From Candidatus Zixiibacteriota bacterium (GTDB lineage: Bacteria > SM23-81), in the NCBI GenBank assembly GCA_030628225.1, contig DAOVRJ010000026.1, positions 1 through 15,834 on the forward strand: a stretch of DNA of 15,834 bases, given 5' to 3'. Every line of letters starts with the position of its first letter. The stretch's first letter is position 1. Positions 11,950 through 15,834 of this stretch are shown in pieces. The notes under the pieces are model-generated. The model did not search any database, was not told the DNA's origin, and was given only the letters and a program-made list of their open reading frames with translations. The position numbers and the translations under genes were made by a program.

Positions 11950-14580
11950 ATGACCTCAAACGAGATCAGAAAAGCCTTTCTGCGGTATTTTCAGGATCGG
12001 GAGCACAAAATCGTGCCCAGCTCCCCGGTGGTGCCCCAGGAAGATCCCACCCTGCTGTTCACCAACGCTGGAATGAACCAGTTCAAGCGCATCTTTTTAG
12101 GTCAGGAAACTCGGGATTACCGGCGAGCGGCCTCGGTTCAAAAATGCATCCGGGTCAGCGGCAAGCACAACGATCTGGAGGAGGTGGGCCGGGACGGTCT
12201 TCACCACACCTTCTTCGAGATGTTAGGCAACTGGTCCTTTGGGGACTACTATAAGAGAGAGGCCATCAGGTTCGCCTGGGAGTTCCTGACAGCCAACATG
12301 GGCCTTCCCAAAGATCGGCTTTGGGTCACCGTCTTCACCGAGGACGATGAGGCGGCGAAGCTATGGCCCCAGGTAACCGACCTGCCGGCGGACCGGGTTA
12401 TCCGCTTCGGCGCCAAGGAGAACTTCTGGGAGATGGGCGAGACCGGTCCCTGCGGTCCATGCTCGGAGATTCACTTCGACCGTGGGCCGGGGTTCGGCTG
12501 CGGAAAACCCGATTGCGGCATCAACTGCGATTGCGAACGTTTCCTGGAGATCTGGAACCTGGTCTTTATCCAATACGACCGGGACGGATCCGGCCGCCTG
12601 ACCGAGCTGCCGGCCAAACATGTGGACACCGGCATGGGCCTGGAAAGGCTGGCCGCCCTGGTCCAGAATGTCCCCTCCAACTACGGGACCGACCTGTTCA
12701 CACCGATCATAGAGAGCATTGCCCGGTTCTGCGGGCAGGACCCCAACGATCCACGGATGCAGACCTCCATGTGGGTCATCGCCGATCACATCCGCGCCCT
12801 GACCTTGGCCATCGCCGATGGGGCCATGCCCTCCAACGAGGGACGCGGCTATGTCCTTCGGCGCATCCTCCGCCGCGCTGCCCGGCACGGACGCCTTCTG
12901 GGGATGCACGAGCCGTTCATCTACAAGCTGGCCGGCGTCGTGGTGGACATAATGGGCCAGGCCTACCCCGAGCTTAACCAGGGTCGTGAGCATGTGGCCC
13001 TGGTCATCAAGGCCGAGGAGCAGCGATTCGGCCAGACCCTGGACCAGGGCATCGAGAAGTTCGAGGAGCTGGTGGCTAAGCTGAAGGGCAGGGGACAGAA
13101 AACCATCCCTGGTGAAGAGACTTTCCGCCTTTACGATACATACGGTTTTCCCGCCGACCTGACCCAGGTCATGGCCCAGGAGAAGGGCATGGACGTCGAT
13201 CGGGATGGTTTCCAGGAAGCTATGGCAGAGCAAAGAGAGCGCTCCCGGGAAGTCTCTGTTATGGTTGACACTCTCCAACAAGCAAGAGATTGGAAACAAC
13301 TCTCCAAGGGAAAAAGCTCTGTTTTTATGGGTTATGACACATGTGAGTCAGAGGCGGTCGTACGAAAATGGGACTCCATCAAAGATAATCAGGTGGAGGT
13401 CATTCTCGACAGAACTCCCTTTTACGCCGAGGCAGGAGGCCAGGCAGGCGATAAGGGCCGAATCGTCGGCGATGGTCTCGCCATTGAGGTCAGCAACACA
13501 GTCCATAGGATCATCCGCAAGAAACATGAGATCGTTCATATAGGCAAGTTGGTAGAGGGGCGGATTGGCTCTGGTAAGGTCAGAGCCGCGGTCAACCTGG
13601 ATCGCCGCAAGTCAACAGCCCGGAATCACACCGCCACACACCTGCTGCAGGCGGCCCTGCGCCAGATTCTGGGCGCACACGTTCACCAATCGGGCTCCCT
13701 GGTCACACCACAACGGCTTCGCTTTGACTTCACCCACTACGCCGCCATGAGCCCAGAGGAATTAGAGCAGGTACAGGCACTGGTCAACGAAAAAATCCGG
13801 GAGAATCTCCCGGTGACCACCTATCAGACATCCCTGGAGGAGGCCCGGGCTCAGGGTGTCACTGCCCTGTTCGGTGAGAAGTACGACGAGAAGGTGCGCG
13901 TGGTCCAGGTGGCCGACACAAGCCAGGAACTCTGCGGGGGCACGCACGTTGGGGCCACGGGAGAAATAGGCCTCTTTCTGATCATGAATGAAGGCGGCAT
14001 CGCCGCTGGAGTCCGGCGGATCGAGGCCCTGACCGGAAAAGCTGCTTATCAGCACGTTCACAGCCAGCTGAAGTCTATCCGAGATCTGGCGGAACTGTTG
14101 AAGGTGGCACCCGATCAGCTAAGGGAGCGGGTGGAGAAACTACTGGCCGCCAGGGAAAAGCTGGAGAAGAAGCTCAAGGAGGCCTCGGTCCAATCGGCCG
14201 TCACCCAGTTGGACGACCTGCTGGCCAACGCCCAAGAGACGGAGGGCATTCAGGTGGTGGCAGCCCAGGTTGAGGTTACAGACCGGGGCGCCCTGCTCAA
14301 GCTGGCCGACTCTCTCCGGGAGAAGCTCCCGGCCGGAGTGGGTGTGCTGGCCACGGTGACCGGAGACGGCATCCTGCTGGTTGCCGTTGTGGGTGAAGAG
14401 GCCATGGCAAAATACAAGCTGCGCGCCGGGGACATCGTCAAACGAGTGGCCCAGGTAGCCGGAGGCAAGGGTGGCGGGAAACCGCATCTGGCTCAGGGCG
14501 GCGGTGGGGATCCGTCCAAATTACCTGAGGCGCTGACCGCCGCGTCCAAGGCTGTCTCGGAGCTATTACAGAAAGGATAA
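11950..14580 (+). CDS. alaS: Alanine--tRNA ligase
   Basis: AlaRS attaches alanine to tRNA-Ala and edits mischarged Ser and Gly. From ATG 11950 the protein has 876 residues, the same length as the E. coli enzyme, and begins TSNEIRKAFLRYF. The class II catalytic core shows DPTLLFTNAGMNQFK (32-46) and GPCGPCSEIHFDRG. The editing domain has the HxxxH pair His560 and His564 and the Cys662-x3-His666 metal site (CGGTH). The C-Ala domain has the glycine-rich GGKGGGKPHLAQGGG near the end. An in-frame GTG at 11911 would add 13 residues; neither start has a strong ribosome binding site, so the choice rests on homology. It follows recX after a short gap, and the tRNA-Ala at 435-508 is a matching substrate. 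Confidence 0.96.
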   Translation: MTSNEIRKAFLRYFQDREHKIVPSSPVVPQEDPTLLFTNAGMNQFKRIFLGQETRDYRRAASVQKCIRVSGKHNDLEEVGRDGLHHTFFEMLGNWSFGDYYKREAIRFAWEFLTANMGLPKDRLWVTVFTEDDEAAKLWPQVTDLPADRVIRFGAKENFWEMGETGPCGPCSEIHFDRGPGFGCGKPDCGINCDCERFLEIWNLVFIQYDRDGSGRLTELPAKHVDTGMGLERLAALVQNVPSNYGTDLFTPIIESIARFCGQDPNDPRMQTSMWVIADHIRALTLAIADGAMPSNEGRGYVLRRILRRAARHGRLLGMHEPFIYKLAGVVVDIMGQAYPELNQGREHVALVIKAEEQRFGQTLDQGIEKFEELVAKLKGRGQKTIPGEETFRLYDTYGFPADLTQVMAQEKGMDVDRDGFQEAMAEQRERSREVSVMVDTLQQARDWKQLSKGKSSVFMGYDTCESEAVVRKWDSIKDNQVEVILDRTPFYAEAGGQAGDKGRIVGDGLAIEVSNTVHRIIRKKHEIVHIGKLVEGRIGSGKVRAAVNLDRRKSTARNHTATHLLQAALRQILGAHVHQSGSLVTPQRLRFDFTHYAAMSPEELEQVQALVNEKIRENLPVTTYQTSLEEARAQGVTALFGEKYDEKVRVVQVADTSQELCGGTHVGATGEIGLFLIMNEGGIAAGVRRIEALTGKAAYQHVHSQLKSIRDLAELLKVAPDQLRERVEKLLAAREKLEKKLKEASVQSAVTQLDDLLANAQETEGIQVVAAQVEVTDRGALLKLADSLREKLPAGVGVLATVTGDGILLVAVVGEEAMAKYKLRAGDIVKRVAQVAGGKGGGKPHLAQGGGGDPSKLPEALTAASKAVSELLQKG

Positions 14581-14589
14581 GGTTCGAGC

Positions 14590-15333
14590 ATGACCGTCTA
14601 TGAGACTCTGTTGGAAGTCGTCCGCCGCCGGGGTGCCGGATTCCTGGTTCTTTTGGATCCCGACCGCCTGGAGACAGCACATCTGGCTACCCTGGCAGAA
14701 CAATGCGCCCAAAGCGACGTGGATGCCCTCCTGGTGGGCAGCAGTCTGCTGCTATCCTCTCGCTTCCAGGAAGTTTTGGAGAAGATCAAGGAGCGGGTCC
14801 GGCTGCCACTGATCATCTTCCCCGGGAATATGGCCCAGATCTCTGCCCATGCTGACGCCATCTTGTACCTCTCCCTGATCAGCGGACGCGCCTCTCAACA
14901 TCTGATCGAGCAGCAAGTGCGCGCCGCCCCTCTCATCAAGGAGATCGGCATCGAGCCCATCTCCACGGGATATCTGCTGGTCGATTCGGGACGGCTGACC
15001 TCCGTTCAGTTCATGAGCAACACACTACCCCTTCCCCGGGACAAACCGGATATCGCCAGGGCACACGCCTTGGCGGCCCAATACCTGGGCATGAAGCTGT
15101 TGTTCATGGACGCCGGCAGCGGCGCTCAACAGAGCGTGCCCGAGGAGATGATCCAGGCCGTGGACGAGTATGTCTCCCTGCCCCTGGTGGTGGGCGGCGG
15201 CATCCGGGAGCCGCGGGTGGCTCAGGAGAAGGTCCGCGCCGGAGCCAATTTCGTGGTTGTGGGCAACGCCTTCGAGGCCCGGGGGAATACCGGCCGTCTA
15301 AAAGAATTCGCGGCGGCCATCCACAACCGGTGA
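14590..15333 (+). CDS. Geranylgeranylglyceryl phosphate synthase-like protein (GGGPS/PcrB family)
   Basis: Members of this TIM-barrel family attach a prenyl chain to glycerol-1-phosphate through an ether bond, the first committed step of archaeal lipids; Bacillus PcrB makes heptaprenylglyceryl phosphate. The 247-residue protein shows the full pattern: LLDPDR (21-26), YLSLISGRASQHLI (93-106), EPISTGYLLVDSGRLTSVQF (122-141), the MDAGSGA phosphate-binding loop (173-179), LVVGGGIR (199-206) and VVVGN (222-226). MDAGSGA and the length recall group II enzymes of archaea and Bacteroidetes/FCB bacteria, rather than the shorter PcrB. ATG 14590 has AAGG (14579-14582) seven bases upstream. It lies nine bases after alaS and six before the CpsB-like gene. 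The prenyl substrate cannot be told from sequence. Confidence 0.85.
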   Translation: MTVYETLLEVVRRRGAGFLVLLDPDRLETAHLATLAEQCAQSDVDALLVGSSLLLSSRFQEVLEKIKERVRLPLIIFPGNMAQISAHADAILYLSLISGRASQHLIEQQVRAAPLIKEIGIEPISTGYLLVDSGRLTSVQFMSNTLPLPRDKPDIARAHALAAQYLGMKLLFMDAGSGAQQSVPEEMIQAVDEYVSLPLVVGGGIREPRVAQEKVRAGANFVVVGNAFEARGNTGRLKEFAAAIHNR

Positions 15334-15339
15334 GGAACC

Positions 15340-15834
15340 ATGATCGACCTGCACACTCACATCCTCCCCGACGTGGACGATGGCCCCGTGGATTTAGAAG
15401 AGTCAATGGACATGATCAGGATGGGGTGGGAAGAGGGCGTGCGCACCATCTGCGCCACCCCCCATCTTTTAGAGACGCCCAACCGGGAGCGAATCGACCT
15501 TTTCGTCAGCAGTTTTCAGAACCTCAAAGAGCGGGTTCAGGCCGATGGACCTTCCATTAACCTGGTTTTGGGCTCGGAGATCTATTTCCAGCCGGAGATG
15601 GAGAAGATCCTGGCCTTCCCCCGGCTGACCCTTAACGGGATGGGAAAATATCTCTTGATGGAGTTCCCCATGCAGACCATCCCGCCGGGCGCGGAGAAAA
15701 TCATCTTCAACCTGGTCATCGGTGGGATCGTCCCCATCGTGGCCCATCCGGAGCGAAATTTCTCCGTGCTCAGAAATGAGGCCATCCTCAATCCCATCGT
15801 CCATTCGGGGGCACTGCTCCAGGTGAACGCCGGC
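15340..15834 (+). CDS. CpsB/YwqE-type PHP-domain protein-tyrosine phosphatase (partial, runs off window)
   Basis: Only the first 165 residues are in the window; the frame is still open at the last base. Proteins of this family are metal-dependent tyrosine phosphatases of the PHP fold (Streptococcus CpsB, Bacillus YwqE) that counteract tyrosine kinases controlling capsule or exopolysaccharide assembly. Family motifs are visible in order: MIDLHTHILPDVDDGP (1-16) with His5, His7 and an aspartate pair, CATPH (38-42), LGSEIYF (77-83), LLMEFP (105-110), PIVAHPERN (132-140) and LLQVNAG (159-165). ATG 15340 is preceded by GGTGAGG (15329-15335), which overlaps the end of the GGGPS-like gene, so the two are probably co-translated. 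The kinase and glycan genes expected nearby are outside the window. Confidence 0.88.
   Translation, partial: MIDLHTHILPDVDDGPVDLEESMDMIRMGWEEGVRTICATPHLLETPNRERIDLFVSSFQNLKERVQADGPSINLVLGSEIYFQPEMEKILAFPRLTLNGMGKYLLMEFPMQTIPPGAEKIIFNLVIGGIVPIVAHPERNFSVLRNEAILNPIVHSGALLQVNAG

Noticed and set aside
12361-13299. 312-codon frame on the minus strand inside alaS
   Set aside because: It lies wholly opposite the intact AlaRS catalytic region and shows no family signature; long antisense frames are common in GC-rich genes.
13205-13560. Locally less GC-rich stretch in alaS as a sign of recombination
   Set aside because: It falls in the variable linker before the editing domain, the frame is intact, and composition differs only mildly by eye; this is not enough to claim transfer.

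Overview
This is bacterial chromosome of moderate to high GC, with every recognisable gene on the + strand. It reads as a largely housekeeping core locus: DNA replication and repair (dnaX, ybaB/ebfC, recR, recA, recX), ferredoxin-linked 2-oxoacid metabolism (a four-subunit PFOR-type enzyme), phospholipid synthesis (pgsA, pgpA), RNA and translation functions (tRNA-Ala, SRP RNA, thpR, alaS) and cinA. The organism is probably an uncultured anaerobe. The separate gamma-delta-alpha-beta oxidoreductase points to ferredoxin-based metabolism, and the orders dnaX-ybaB-recR and cinA-thpR-recA-recX-alaS are familiar from Desulfobacterota-like and related bacteria. Two features sit awkwardly with an ordinary proteobacterium: a long, Alu-domain-bearing SRP RNA of the Bacillus type, and a geranylgeranylglyceryl-phosphate synthase-like gene whose motifs recall the archaeal/FCB-type (group II) enzymes. 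I therefore leave the phylum open.

Layout. Positions 1-434 are non-coding: tandem heptanucleotide repeats, then a good sigma70-like promoter and a leader. A tRNA-Ala(CGC) at 435-508 and a large SRP RNA at 606-875 follow, then dnaX-ybaB-recR (1036-3652). A 323-bp spacer (3653-3975) carries more of the same heptamer repeats, a shared 19-nt core and possible control sites. It leads into porGDAB (3976-6976), which is followed at short distance by pgsA and pgpA (7026-8113), cinA and thpR (8123-9956). After a 158-bp gap come recA, recX and alaS (10115-14580), the GGGP synthase-like gene (14590-15333) and the start of a CpsB/YwqE-type PHP phosphatase gene that runs off the window (15340-15834).

How the genes fit together. 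DnaX (clamp loader), YbaB and RecR form the classical replication/recombination-mediator cluster, and RecA/RecX is the recombinase with its modulator. PgsA and PgpA catalyse consecutive steps to phosphatidylglycerol. The GGGP synthase-like protein could add isoprenoid ether lipids. The AlaRS in this window would charge the tRNA-Ala, whose acceptor stem has the G3:U70 identity pair.

Most interesting points: (1) modular heptamer repeats, array A - 19-nt core - array B, in two spacers; (2) a pgpA gene with no ATG/GTG/TTG start, whose best start is an ATC six bases after a perfect AGGAGG and directly after an in-frame TGA; (3) an archaeal-type lipid enzyme in a bacterial housekeeping locus; (4) the large SRP RNA with a compensatory base-pair change in its most conserved hairpin. 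I found no defence system, CRISPR array, transposase or prophage.
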